NCBI GenBank assembly: GCA_027563935.2
Contig: CM050449.1
Location: 83,607,178-83,671,177, forward strand
Reading direction: 5' to 3'
Source of the DNA: Costus lasius
Lineage: Eukaryota; Streptophyta; Magnoliopsida; Zingiberales; Costaceae
DNA length: 64,000 nucleotides
Part shown: one piece after another, positions 48,388 to 59,299 of the stretch
How the letters are laid out: every line of letters starts with the position of its first letter
Position numbering within the stretch: position 1 is the stretch's first letter
Made by a program: the position numbers and the translations under genes
Notes under the pieces: model-generated
Told to the model about the DNA's origin: nothing
Database searches by the model: none
What the model saw: only the letters and a program-made list of their open reading frames with translations

Positions 48388-50941
48388 TGTAACGCCCCCT
48401 CAGAAAAAGAAAGAAAAACCCCAATCACAGACAGAAACCGCGGAAGATAGGGAACGTCACACACAAACAACAATACAGATGCTAGGGAATAATAGCTTAC
48501 AGAAACCGATTCGGAAAAATTTCGGCAGCATGTCCCCAGGAAAACTAAGGAAATTCCTGTACATGTTCCATAATATCACAATGTGGGTCGACATGCTGAC
48601 CACAATCTGAAACACACCATTTCGAAATCAAAAGTTCTCGAACCTTATCACAACATCAAATTAATAAACCACGATAATCGAATAACACTGGACAATACAG
48701 AATTCACCGAAAACAGGCTTAAGCCCTCGGTTTTAACAGTCGTATCCAAAACCAAATGCCAACCCGGCAACAATATCACAGTAATCGAAAATCAGCAAAC
48801 CAGCCACATCCGGCTAACATGTCCATGAACAAAATCATAAAAGCCTTGGCCACATCCGGCCCTCAAATAGCACAGGCTCGCAGGCCCCAAAATCTCAAGT
48901 CAGAAAAACTAAACATCCGCTCAAGCTGTAGGCTCCTGCCCTGCATCTGGAAGTATCGTGGAATGAGCTACACGGCTCAGTGAGTAGATAGTCTCGTTCG
49001 ACCATCCACTAATATACAATCAAAAATAGATGCAGATATCTTTTCAAAACTTTTAACGGAAGATGTCAAAGTATGTTACATAATAAAACCGATAACCATA
49101 AATCACAATCATGATCAGAAAACAATACACCCACAACCCCGGGCAACAGGATCACAAAACAGTCTATCCAGCTAACAGACTAAGAATCACACAACTATTG
49201 TCCAGTGATTTCAGAATTGACCCCCGAGAGTCCAACCCGGCCCTCGTCAAGGCACTGAGAGTAACCTGCAATGAACATTGGTGAGGCGTAGATTCAATAG
49301 GTGGCCCCCGCCAGGTCACGACGTGGCACTTTGCTCTACGACACTCAACCGCACCCCCTTACCGGGAACACAACACCCCCACAACCGGGAACGGAAACAG
49401 GAACAGAACAGAACGGAAGGTGAATGAATTCAAGAGGTGGCCCCCGTCTGACCAAGACGTGGCACTTTGTTTCAAACACCCAACTCTCAAAAGGTTTACC
49501 ACTTGGACAAAATACCCTTAACACAAACCGGAAACCTGAACCTTTACCTGGTCACTAGACTCTGGAACAGTCCCTCCATTACCGGAAACAAATCAGAATA
49601 GGATGGGTGGATTCTCCAACCCCAAATCAGAATGACTGTTCACTGAGTGCTCTAGTTAACCCTTAGGTTCAGTCCACTCAAGTCTAGGACCCTTATTGAG
49701 CGCATACAACGCGAACATTGTCTCGAACATCACATCAATCAAGTTCAGAAAGGTCCTTAGATTTCATGCAAACATGGTTTAACCTTTTCTAAGTTATCAT
49801 CCAAGGTTATCAATCAATATTTCACATCACTACTTCCTACATACACCATTCAACTAAAATACATACTAATACAGAAAATTCACCAAATCTCATCCGCAGA
49901 TAACATAAATATAGAATATCACAGATTCATAGTTTTCTCCTAGTTCTTATAACAAAAGATAGAAATGCCCCTAGTTCAATTTCAGTCAACAGAAACTTTT
50001 ATTTCCAAAGATTTCCAAAAAAAAACGGTAGAGTGCTCATATACCTAATTTCATGAAAAATCAGGTTTGCCCCAATTCTTACCCATACTTTGGGCGTAAT
50101 CTCATGAAGAAGGGGCAAAATTCTCAGTTAAGCCCTAATCTTCATGCAATTGAAAAAATCTAAAGCCACATACATGTTTAATCAAAGTCTAATTGATGAT
50201 TAGAAGTCTTAGAGATGAAAGCCCTAATTTTCATGCAAACTAGGGTTTCAAAATTTGGGGAAAAACAAGGAAACGTGTACAAATTTGAAATCAAGAGTTC
50301 ATGTCATATTTCTAAGCATTAATCTTCTCTAAATCAAGCAACAATCCCAACATACATGAAATAGGTGGAAGAGAAGATCCACTCACCTTAAATACGGTTC
50401 TTCCAAGCCACACGCCCTCACGCCTCCCCTCACGCCACTCACGTCGCCGGAAGCACTCAAGAATCGCCGGAAGCCGCCTCCACCACCACTCGCCACCGGC
50501 CACAAGAAGAGGAGAAGGGAGAAGAAGGCAAGCCGCCACCTTCACCCCAGGGAAGAATCGTGAGCAATGAGGGAAAACGTGGGTGAACACGGATCCCTCT
50601 AAATTTTCGTTTTCTGCCCACTAAGCCTCCAAAGATCCAAACCCAAGAGCTTAAACATAAGTGGAAGATCCAATAACCCTTTAGTATAAGTTATTCTCCA
50701 CCTCACCCTTATCAAGGGCTCTTACCCTTTTCTAATAGTTAGACACCACTAGCCTAGTGGCGTGCAGCACACATTCTACGCCTTAAGTCGCAGGTTCGAA
50801 TCCTCTCCGCGACACATATTTTTTTACATTGTAGGAAAAAAATACATAAATCGATACATTCTCTCATCGAAAACTTCCACAAAAATGCTAGATAAACAAA
50901 ATTTTATTTTCTTACCTGCTAATAAATTTTCGGATCTTACA
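48388..50941 (-). repeat. Gypsy solo LTR F, 2554 bp
   Basis: Plus-strand ends TGTAACGCCCCCTC and GATCTTACA with TSD TTCAT at 48383-48387 and 50942-50946. The GGGGCGTTACA end on the minus strand matches the style of the K LTR end (GGGGCGTGACA), so it is probably a chromovirus-type LTR in minus orientation. No internal region. Reading frames inside are short and GC-biased near 50400-50580 without motifs. Confidence 0.85.
50750..50803 (+). other. tRNA-like pol III boxes in LTR F
   Basis: TAGCCTAGTGG (50750-50760) matches the A-box consensus and GGTTCGAATCC (50793-50803) matches the B-box consensus, 32 bases apart, with a T run at 50819-50825. No full cloverleaf was found, so this is either a tRNA-derived relic or SINE-like module inside the LTR. 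Confidence 0.45.
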
Positions 50942-52581
50942 TTCATCCACCTTAACTTTAATGACTAGAAGGAAATAGAGACTGTCAGTCAAATTTTATC
51001 ATGATAAAGATTTAATTTACTTCATAAAAGGATCATCTCGCTCTCGCGCAGACAATCATACAAAGGACCAATCCTCACTCTCGTGCAAGATCTATCCAAT
51101 GCTGAAAATAAGTAAATCATTGAACAAAGAACTCAAGGATCACTCTCGTGCATCCCGAAACTCATCACAAGTTCTACTTAAGATTCTCCGGTGATCAGAA
51201 ATTTAATCTCTTATAATTTCAAATCAAACCTAACACTTTAACTCAATCCAAAGAATTAGAAAATCAACATGGTAATAAATCACTAAAAATCAGAATTCAA
51301 AGAACAAACCTAATCTCTTACGATAAGTTTCAAACTCAATGATTTTTAGGGTTCCAAATTTCACAATCAACATCTCAGTCTATTTTGCAAAACTCTAAAA
51401 CATGCTGATATTTATAAAACTAAGGAGAATTAAAGGAAAGTCATCACATAAGCAGAATTATCATAGCAAAATTATCATGACAAAAATAATCAATGTCTAG
51501 TCATTAAAAAAGTTAAGGGGATTACACCCCCATGTCCCATACGAAGGTTTAAGCTAGCATGATGGAAGAATTACAGCAAAACATGGTTTTTGAATGATTA
51601 GAAATCGTAAGGGAGGAGTAAAAGTTATAAAACAGGGCTGTAATCTAAATTACACCCCATAATTTGCTTTGAAGTCACAATGAACAGTGCCACGACCGTG
51701 TTTTTGATGATTTCTCCCTCAATCGATCTCCTATCACTCTAAAACTTTTGTGGTGTGTTCTTCTTCCTCAGGCGAAGCTTCCTTTCAAAAATCGTGGCCG
51801 GAGATGGTCTGTGCGACGAACAGCGATGAACCCTAACACAGCAGCAATTTCCTAAATTTCTCCCTGAATACGTGATAAAAATTGTTCCTTTTGTTTCGCA
51901 AATCTTAGCCTACTTCTCCTGAGTCTTCCCCTTTTTTCAGATCTTCAATTGATGCCCTTAATCTCGAGAAATCGTGTTTTTAAGGTTTCGGCGAAAAAAT
52001 CAGAAATCTGGGTGCAAAATTACGGTACTGTGAAAAACGTCATGGTACTACCGTAATTTTGCCTCGGAAGTTCTATAAAGAATTCGTTTGAAATTACGGC
52101 ACCATAATGATTTGGCCCAAAATTACAGTAGTGATTTTGACCAAAAATGTCATGGTATTTCTCTTGGTTGACTCTGAAAGTTTCTGTGTGAAATCGTCTG
52201 AAATTATGGTACCGTGAAAATATTTACGACAGTGCCATATTTTGCCCGAAGCCTCTGGTCAGATTCCCTGAAATTACGGCACCGTAATGATTTTGACCAA
52301 AATTACGGTAGTGCCGTAATTTGTCTGTGAAGCTCGTTTTGACTTGAAATTTGATGTGTAAACTCCTCTTGATGATTAGAACTCGTTCATGCATTGAAAT
52401 TGCTTGAAAACCGGTGATAATGATACATTTTTGCCTGAAATTGATCAAAAATCAAAGAAGGTGTAGATTCCAAAGTATTTTGCAAATAAGGCATAAAAAT
52501 AAAGCAAAATAGCAAAATTATGACTCAAAAGGTTAGTTGATCAGCATGAAAATCACTATAAAATTTAGAGTCATCACCCAT

Positions 52582-53130
52582 CAACTAAAAAAATTCCTTG
52601 AAAGTATAGATGATTATGAGTGCAAGTAGCACATCCATCAACTAATAGGATTTTTTTTAGAATTTCTTTCTTCCCTTTTTGTACCTTTGTAATACTCCAA
52701 AGAAATCTCTTTTTTTTAGTTGCCCAGCGCCTCTTTATAAAAGCCATGGCATGCATTTTTTGGGGAGAATTAATGATGTGGGGTGGAGACACGAAATATG
52801 ATACTAACTAAAGTTCGATTATTATTATTTTTTTAAAATTTTTAAAATAAAGTGCAAAATTCAGAAAACAGCTAGAAACATAGTGTTGCAAATATATCAT
52901 TTAAGACAAGTAACTATGCCTTGCAGGAAAAATCTATAAATCCAAAATTTGTTCCAATTAACCTAAGAGCTAGTACCAAACTAGTTCTTTTGAATCCAAT
53001 AAAAATCAGATGGTGAGGGGATATCAGGCATGTAAAATAATTGCAACAAGATAGCGCTGTCGGATTAGAAAATAAGAGTTGTGCAGGAATGTATCATTCA
53101 TCAAGATTTGCCATGCCGCCTAGGTTAATC
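52582..53130. other. Spacer right of G1
   Basis: AT-rich. The beginning (52577-52650) repeats the GCAAGTAGCACATCCATCAACTA theme found left of G1 at 22262-22379. No gene seen. Confidence 0.4.
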
Positions 53131-53139
53131 TGTTGAAGC

Positions 53140-53240
53140 TTCATTCGAAACTTCTAGTCCAATTGATAGATGAAGATGTGCGCTTCCTTGTCATGCCAAA
53201 TTTCATAATTTTTATGGCATCAAATTCTTTAGGTACCTGC
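53140..53240 (-). other. Possible exon-like stretch
   Basis: On the minus strand, TTCTTCTTGCAG lies before GTACCTAAAG, followed by a short open stretch ending TTCGAATGA near 53138. It looks like a 3' splice site and short terminal exon, but I recognise no protein and cannot confirm an upstream exon. Confidence 0.15.
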
Positions 53241-53419
53241 AAGAAGAAGCTTAATCAGATTAGATTTTAGCAAACAGAACGCAACATGAGAAGAGGTCTT
53301 GAAACAGGGGAAGTTGCGTGAATGGACAGAGGTCGTCGGTGCTCCTCCAGTGATGCACGGACGCGGAACCTGCTACAACTGGGAGTCAATGTTGTGGCGG
53401 TGGAGCTGTGGCCAGAGTT

Positions 53420-53930
53420 AGGGGGTGGTCGGGGGCTGGTCGGAGGCGAACGACGCTGAAAGGCGGAAGTTGGGCGGAATCAAGGCGAGAGCAGGGGATC
53501 GACAGGAAGTTTCGATTCCGCTGATCGGAGTGGCGGATGGACGGATCCTGTTGGCTGGAGATTGCACGAGGGTAGGAACGGAGATGGTCAAAGTGTTGTG
53601 GAGATCTGGCCGGGGGATCGCCGGCGGCGAGGTTGCAAAATCTGGAGATCTGCGTGAAGTTGAAGGCGAAACAGGGGACGTGATCGGCTGCTTCGATCCC
53701 GGCGATCGGGGTGGCGGATGGACGGATGCCGGCGGCTGGAGCTTAGTCTTGGGGAGGAGGAGTGATAGCCGAAAACTTGTGAGGATCTGACTGGTGGATT
53801 GCCGGCGGCGTGCTCACGAAGTTTCGGCAATCTTGAAGTTGGCTGAAATGTGCACGAGATTGGAGCGGAGCGGGAAAATTAGAGGGAGAAGAGAAGAAGA
53901 GGGGAAGGCTAGGTGACTCAAGCACCTTAG
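53420..53930. repeat. GC-rich segment with a diverged 180-bp direct duplication
   Basis: GATCGG(A/G)GTGGCGGATGGACGGAT occurs at about 53522 and 53702, and the following CCGGCGG-rich text is repeated with changes. Open frames on both strands (121 codons plus, 80 codons minus) are by-products of GC-rich sequence, with no domain. It could be a remnant 5' gene region or LTR part. Confidence 0.5.
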
Positions 53931-53939
53931 AGGGAAAAG

Positions 53940-56530
53940 GGATAGGAAATATCCGATTCCATTGGAAGACACAAAACTATTTCATTTCATTCAAATCTTT
54001 TTTTTCTACCGATTACAATGTTTATGCGAGGTACATATAGAGCAGCTTTGAGAGAGACGTTACTTGCTTTCCTTCTTCGATCTGCTGCAGAGAACGTTGT
54101 CATTTCCTTCTATTGCTGAAGAGAGCCGTTGTAGCTTTGTGAACATGCGTGAGGGAGACGTTGACTTCCTTGCTTCCAATGTTGGCTGAGTGAAGGGGCT
54201 GCAAGGAGACGTTGAGCTTTCCACGTGGGTTGCAAGTTTCCATTCTTTGTGCTGGTTGGCGTGGATGCAGTGGAACAAAGTTGGCGTGGATGCAGTGGTG
54301 ATTTATTCCTGATACGTGGGCTTCTTTTATTCCTCACAAGTGGGCTTGAAGTAGTTCTTCTATTATTGAGCTAGCTTTAAGAGTGAGTTTGCTAGCTTAT
54401 TCGTGAGCTTCCGATCCTTTGCCTATGGTAGTCGTAGACTCTATTTGTATGGTCGTGGCCTATGGTCTCTGCCCCCATCAATTCATTTGGTTCGCTTCAT
54501 TTATGCCGCTATTTTGGTTTTCCTTCTTTCCTTCTTTTTCATGCTACCGAATCTCTATTTTCTCATCTTGAATAGCATGCTTTCCTACTTTGGCAGTAAT
54601 TATTCTTTTATGTCTCCTTGCCGATTTGCGTAACCGCTATCGATTCTCCATATTTCAATTTTTTTTTTGTTTACAGAGAATTGTTTGGCATATATTAGAA
54701 TTATAGCTTTCCTTGCAAAATTATTTTGTCGAGTTCTCCTTCTCTCTTTCAAATTTCTAGCGAAGCTTTTTTGTTGAGTCAGGATTCTTCTTTTGCCTTC
54801 CTTCCATGCATATTATGTTCTCTCCTTTTGGTAATTTTATTTAATAAAATAAAGCTTGTTCTTCTTCTAGTCAAAATCAATTTTGACTACCTGCATTCTT
54901 ATGTGGGTGGGAATAATTGATTCAACAGGGCTGAATAGAAGGGAAGGTACTGTGATGATATTCGAAGATTCATAAAGGTTATACTATAGAACTTTTGCCA
55001 TTGTCATATTTATTCTACAATTAAAATCAATGCATGCTCAAGGGTATTTAAGTTATCATGAACTCCATGTTGAGCTTACGTAAAAGGAACTAATATGGAA
55101 ATAATTTAGTTGTGACTTTAATAAGCTCAATATAACATTTATGATTATTGTAGATGCTTTTATCGAGTATATTGCTTTACTCGTCCATTGTTGACCTTTT
55201 TTTAGTTTGCCAATTAATTATTGTATTCAACAACTAAATTTGGTATATGTTTTCCATCTTAATGATTAAGAGTTCAAAAATAAGGTAAGTTGTAATTTTA
55301 TAATGAGCCTGCAATAATTTAATTGCTAGTATTTCATGAATAGATAGAGCAGGAATAATGAGTTAGTTTAGGAGATACAATGATATGTAAAATTGATATT
55401 GAGAACTAGTGGATGGTGTGAATGTTCTTGTGTAGATTTTGTGTATTTCAAGTATATTATTTCACTGTTATTTGAAGTCCTAAAGGTGAAGAATTTTACT
55501 TCACAATCAATGGTTTATGACTTCCCATTTGATTCTATGCTATTCAGATTTGTTTTGATGGAAGCAAACTTCTATGCTTGTAGATAGAGTTGTCATGTTC
55601 TCTAGACACGACATTCGCTGGAATACTGAGAATATATATCTCATTCTCTTTTTCCTTAATTAAACATCATTTATAAGTAGGAAATAATAATTTGTTCATT
55701 ACTATTTATTTATTCATTAATATTTATTTATTCATTAATATTTATTTATTCATTAATATTTACAAATTTACTAATCCTTATTTTTTTTTTCTTATTTACT
55801 GTTGCTTATTGGACTTCCTTTACACAATCAGCTTTTATTAATTTGTTGTTACATCCTACTCTTATTTATTTTGCTTACAAACTTCGAACCATTGGATTTT
55901 TAATTCATGTATTTCTTCTCAGAAAGATCCCATTCCAGTCCCATTGGGAATTTCTTTCTTTATCCAAGGTGAACTTCAATAAATTCTTCCACCTTCATTG
56001 ATTTAATAAAACATATTCTTTTTTTTTATTTTTTTATTCAAATGCACTATCTTTTCAGTAACTTAGTGAGAAAAAAATTATTGTTAAGCTTCTCTGAGTT
56101 AGATGAAGTGTTGACCTTCAAGACATAATAATTTGGAGTTCATAATGATTTATTTAATCTAGAACTACTTTGCATTAACTTTTAGTTTTTAAGACAACTT
56201 CTATTAATATACTTTTGTGTTTTTTCATATTCACCCTATTTTCTTTCTATATGCGTAACCTATTTAGTGATAGGTATTTCTAAACCTATATCTGTACCTA
56301 TATTCATGTTTGATATTCTCTTTCAGACCTATTAAGAGATAAGAACTTAGAAATTTATCTCCTATTCTAATACTAGATTCTGAGCTATCTTCACATCTTT
56401 ATCATTGTCATTAAGTCAGTCACTTATAATGTCTGGGATTGCGAGATTTAATTCATGAATACTGAAGTCTATATCCACATCCTTGATTTTTTTTTTTTAC
56501 TTAGTATATTACTTTCTGGTCAATAACTAT
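53940..56530. other. AT-rich spacer
   Basis: No gene recognised. Short direct repeats occur (GTTGGCGTGGATGCAGTGG twice near 54248-54300; GAGACGTTG three times near 54054-54215) as well as the minisatellite at 55703-55765. Confidence 0.4.
55703..55765. repeat. 18-bp minisatellite, about 3.3 copies
   Basis: TATTTATTTATTCATTAA repeated three times perfectly and then breaking into ATATTTACAAATT. Confidence 0.85.
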
Positions 56531-56648
56531 GTTGATTGCTTAAGTATTATAATTCACCAATACTACATTTTGTTCAATATTTTCAACACAACAACTACAG
56601 AAACGAAGCTCTCTGCAGACTTTCTAACTCTTCGAGCTTCAACACCGA

Positions 56649-56985
56649 CTATCTAGTTTGTGGACCATTGTGTACATCGTTTGGAGTGAACCTCTTTCCA
56701 TTTGCGTCTGCATCAGCAGAGACACTCTGTCGAATGTAGGAAGATGCCTTCCTATCCAGCTCTGCTGCGGAACTGCTCAATCCCTCTCCTAATTTGATCA
56801 ATGGGGATTGACATTCTCGCCCTCCTCTGACTCGCCAACACAGGATGAACAATTGACTAAAGAGTTTGGTCGCTAGTCCTTGAGTAACAGGTGCTCCTCA
56901 TTTTCAAGCTGGCAGGGATCCGTCTTCACTTCGGATGCATCGGCCTTGTTGTCCTCAGCATGGTCGCTCTCGCTCATTTATACTT
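56649..56985 (-). other. Unrecognised coding-like fragment
   Basis: On the minus strand an ATG at about 56979 opens a hydrophilic stretch starting MSESDHAEDNKADASEVK and stops after about 34 codons. A second frame (56852-56649) gives SSSAAELDRKASSYIRQS and ADADANGKRFTPNDVHNG before a stop. Base composition is higher in GC than the surroundings. It may be two exons or a broken host gene fragment. I do not recognise a family. Confidence 0.25.
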
Positions 56986-57027
56986 GATCTAGCTACGGAT
57001 CTCAAACCAGCATCTCACCTTCGAATA

Positions 57028-57125
57028 ACCTTGAATTCGGAACGAAGGCGATTCAAGTAACAGGATATTTGTTCTTACCTTGAATTCGGAACGAAGGCAA
57101 TTCAAGTAACAGGATATTTGTTCTT
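57028..57125. repeat. 49-bp direct duplication
   Basis: CCTTGAATTCGGAACGAAGG recurs 49 bases apart with the following ATTCAAGTAACAGGATATTT. One base differs between copies. Confidence 0.9.
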
Positions 57126-57499
57126 GATCTCGTTTGATCAGACCAAGAGGAGATTGGCAAAATTACCTTAGAACTTGGAGCATGGGAATGAGATGTCGAT
57201 GTCGGATTTATTTCCTAGGAAGTTTATTACATAATAAAGAATATTATTTATCGATAGCTTTGCAATGCTCATGTGTTTTATAAAAAATTTCTTTCATGTT
57301 AAGCTTACCTAGTTACTCTACTTGAGATTTAACATAAATTGACTCAAGACATCAACAACATTAGGAATATCTGCTCCAGTATGAGTGAAATTTCCTACAA
57401 GTTTCTAATACTTAATTAGAACATCTTTACTATTACCACTGTGATAACTTTTGACCAAGAACAAAAGGAGTATCTAATAATTTGTATCTTAGAAGTCTA

Positions 57500-58115
57500 C
57501 TTTACCCAAAAAAAAACCTAAAAAACAAAAAAGCGAGAATAAAAAATTAAAAATCAAAAATCAAAAATCAAGAATCAAGAATTCAAATTCAAATTTTTAT
57601 AATCAAAAATTAAAAATGAATAATCAAGAATCATAAACCATAAATCATAAATCATAAACCATAAACCATAAGTCTTAAATCACTCATAAAAATTTAAAAA
57701 TAAAAAATAAAAAAAATCAAGAATAAAAAAATCGAGAACTAAGAATAAAAAAATCACCAATCAAACATGAAAAATCATAAAAAAATAAATAAATAAAAAT
57801 CTAAAGTACACAAATTAAGAATGAAAAATAAAAAATAAAAAATCTTGAATCCAGAATCAACAATCTACAATCAAAAACCAAAAATTAAAAATCAACATTC
57901 AAAAATAAAATATCAAATATTAAGAATAAAAAATAAAAAATAAAAATCAAGAATTATGAATCAAGAATCAATAATTATTCATCAATAATTAAGAATTAAG
58001 AATCACAAATTTAAAATAAAAAATCAACAATAAAAATAATAAATCTATAAATTAAGAATCATGGATCAAAAATAAAAAATAAAAAATAAGAATAAAAATG
58101 AATAAATGAATAAAA
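57500..58115. repeat. A-rich low-complexity tract
   Basis: About 600 bp made of variants of AAAAATCAAGAAT and AAATAAAAAAT on the plus strand with almost no G. Irregular simple-sequence expansion; no gene. Confidence 0.85.
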
Positions 58116-59200
58116 TCAAGAAATGACTCATGTCCTCCCTTCATTGTAGTGCATATGCAATATTTTTGGGTTTATATAATGATTCACGTCTCACCCTTAA
58201 ACATGGCTCATGCAGACACTTATATTATATGGTCGTTGTGTATTGGTGTACACATGTGGGTTTTTGGCATGGCGAGCTATCTTGGTTGGTGTCGGGCTTG
58301 TGGCGAGTCATCTGGTTGGTGCCGAACTCACATGGTTGGACATTTGAGGATCCTCAAATTTATTATGGGTCACTAATTGGGTAACATGAGTCTGGTGAGA
58401 CACTAGTGAGGTTGGTGTCGCAGTGATCTCTTATGCCAAAGTGTGCTCAACTGGGTCGGGCGGGCTAATACACTACAACTGCCTGGTCTAGAGGATAAGG
58501 GAGTATTTCTATCAGTTGGGTGCGGGCCCTAATGTCAGTAGGTTCTTGTGTCGTCTAGTGCCGAACTATGGTATTATGGGTGAGACCGTGATGACTATGT
58601 GCGGGTGCTGGGCACACATCCTGGCGCGCTATGGTGTGCCGACCACTGCGTTACCCAACGCGCAAGAGTTGGTGGGATGACGTAGACACAGTGAGATGAT
58701 AGTACCAAACTGAACCACACAGCTTTCAGGATATACACCCTAGCTCAATGGCAAAGCACTAGGGTCCACATTAGTGGATGCAAACAGGCCAAGGGTTGCG
58801 GATGATGGACACATCGAGTTAGTAGGGCTAGTGCTGTCGAATATTGACCCATAGACTGATAGCTCTTGTGTGACCCGGAGAGTTTATTCAGTCGAGGACT
58901 AGTGCAATGTTATTTACTATGGGTCGTCGGATGGAGTTAAGCTATTCACTATGGGTCATAGGATGGAGTTAAGCACTCTCTAAAGCAGTTCATTAGAGGG
59001 TGAGTCAAGTGTGATAGCCTGACTCAAGGCCTAGCCGGCGTGAGAACCCAGCATAGCTGATTCCCTCCTGTAGCTAACACCATGCTAGGCTTTGCTGGCA
59101 GATGCAAATAGTAACAGAGGTGGCGGCCAACATCGGAGATTTTGGGGATTTAAGATAAGTGATGGGGTTGACCAATTTTGACTACCATGGGATACATCTA
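58116..59200. other. Unassigned, possibly outer part of K LTR or older repeat
   Basis: No recognised gene. It includes a 32-base local duplication (CTATGGGTC…GGATGGAGTTAAG near 58917-58980). The overlapping 84- and 75-codon frames at 58130-58384 have no motif. Confidence 0.3.
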
Positions 59201-59210
59201 GGAGAAAAAA

Positions 59211-59275
59211 TATCTTGAGCAAGGGGGCTGCTCAAGATACCTGAGCACAGCCCCCTACGATTCGAGAAACGAATC
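59211..59275. other. Cluster of interlocking inverted repeats
   Basis: Stem 1: TATCTTGAGCA (59211-59221) with TGCTCAAGATA (59229-59239). Stem 2: AGGGGGCTG (59222-59230) with CAGCCCCCT (59248-59256). Stem 3: GATTCG (59259-59264) with CGAATC (59270-59275). All arms are perfect. The 5' arm of stem 2 fills the loop of stem 1, so they are alternative or pseudoknotted. Confidence 0.9.
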
Positions 59276-59299
59276 TTAAAGCACGTCAGATCATGTGAA

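Larger units (their letters stand above)
22380..52576 (-). mobile_element. Athila/Tat-type gypsy element G1 (host of further insertions)
   Basis: Outer boundaries are proven by a perfect TSD CCCAT at 22375-22379 and 52577-52581. 3' LTR 22380-24189 (1810 bp), 5' LTR 48206-52576 (1812 bp once solo LTR F and its TSD are removed), primer site 48182-48199 of tRNA-Asp type, gag 47279-48047. No protease, reverse transcriptase, RNase H or integrase of gypsy type can be found anywhere inside, so pol has been lost or the copy was non-autonomous. The span includes later insertions: G2, LTR E, solo LTR D, copia E3 and solo LTR F. Confidence 0.88.
48206..52576 (-). repeat. 5' LTR of G1, interrupted by solo LTR F
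   Basis: Plus-strand ends TATTGTAGTCCGC (TG mutated to TA) and GAGTCATCA, followed by TSD CCCAT. Without F and its TSD it is 1812 bp and matches 22380-24189. It carries ACGGCACCGTAAT / GTGCCGTAATTT inverted repeats near 52015-52325. Confidence 0.9.

Noticed and set aside
58740..58800. Possible tRNA gene around TAGCTCAATGGCAAAGCAC
   Set aside because: The A-box resemblance is partial and no B box or cloverleaf follows at the right distance.
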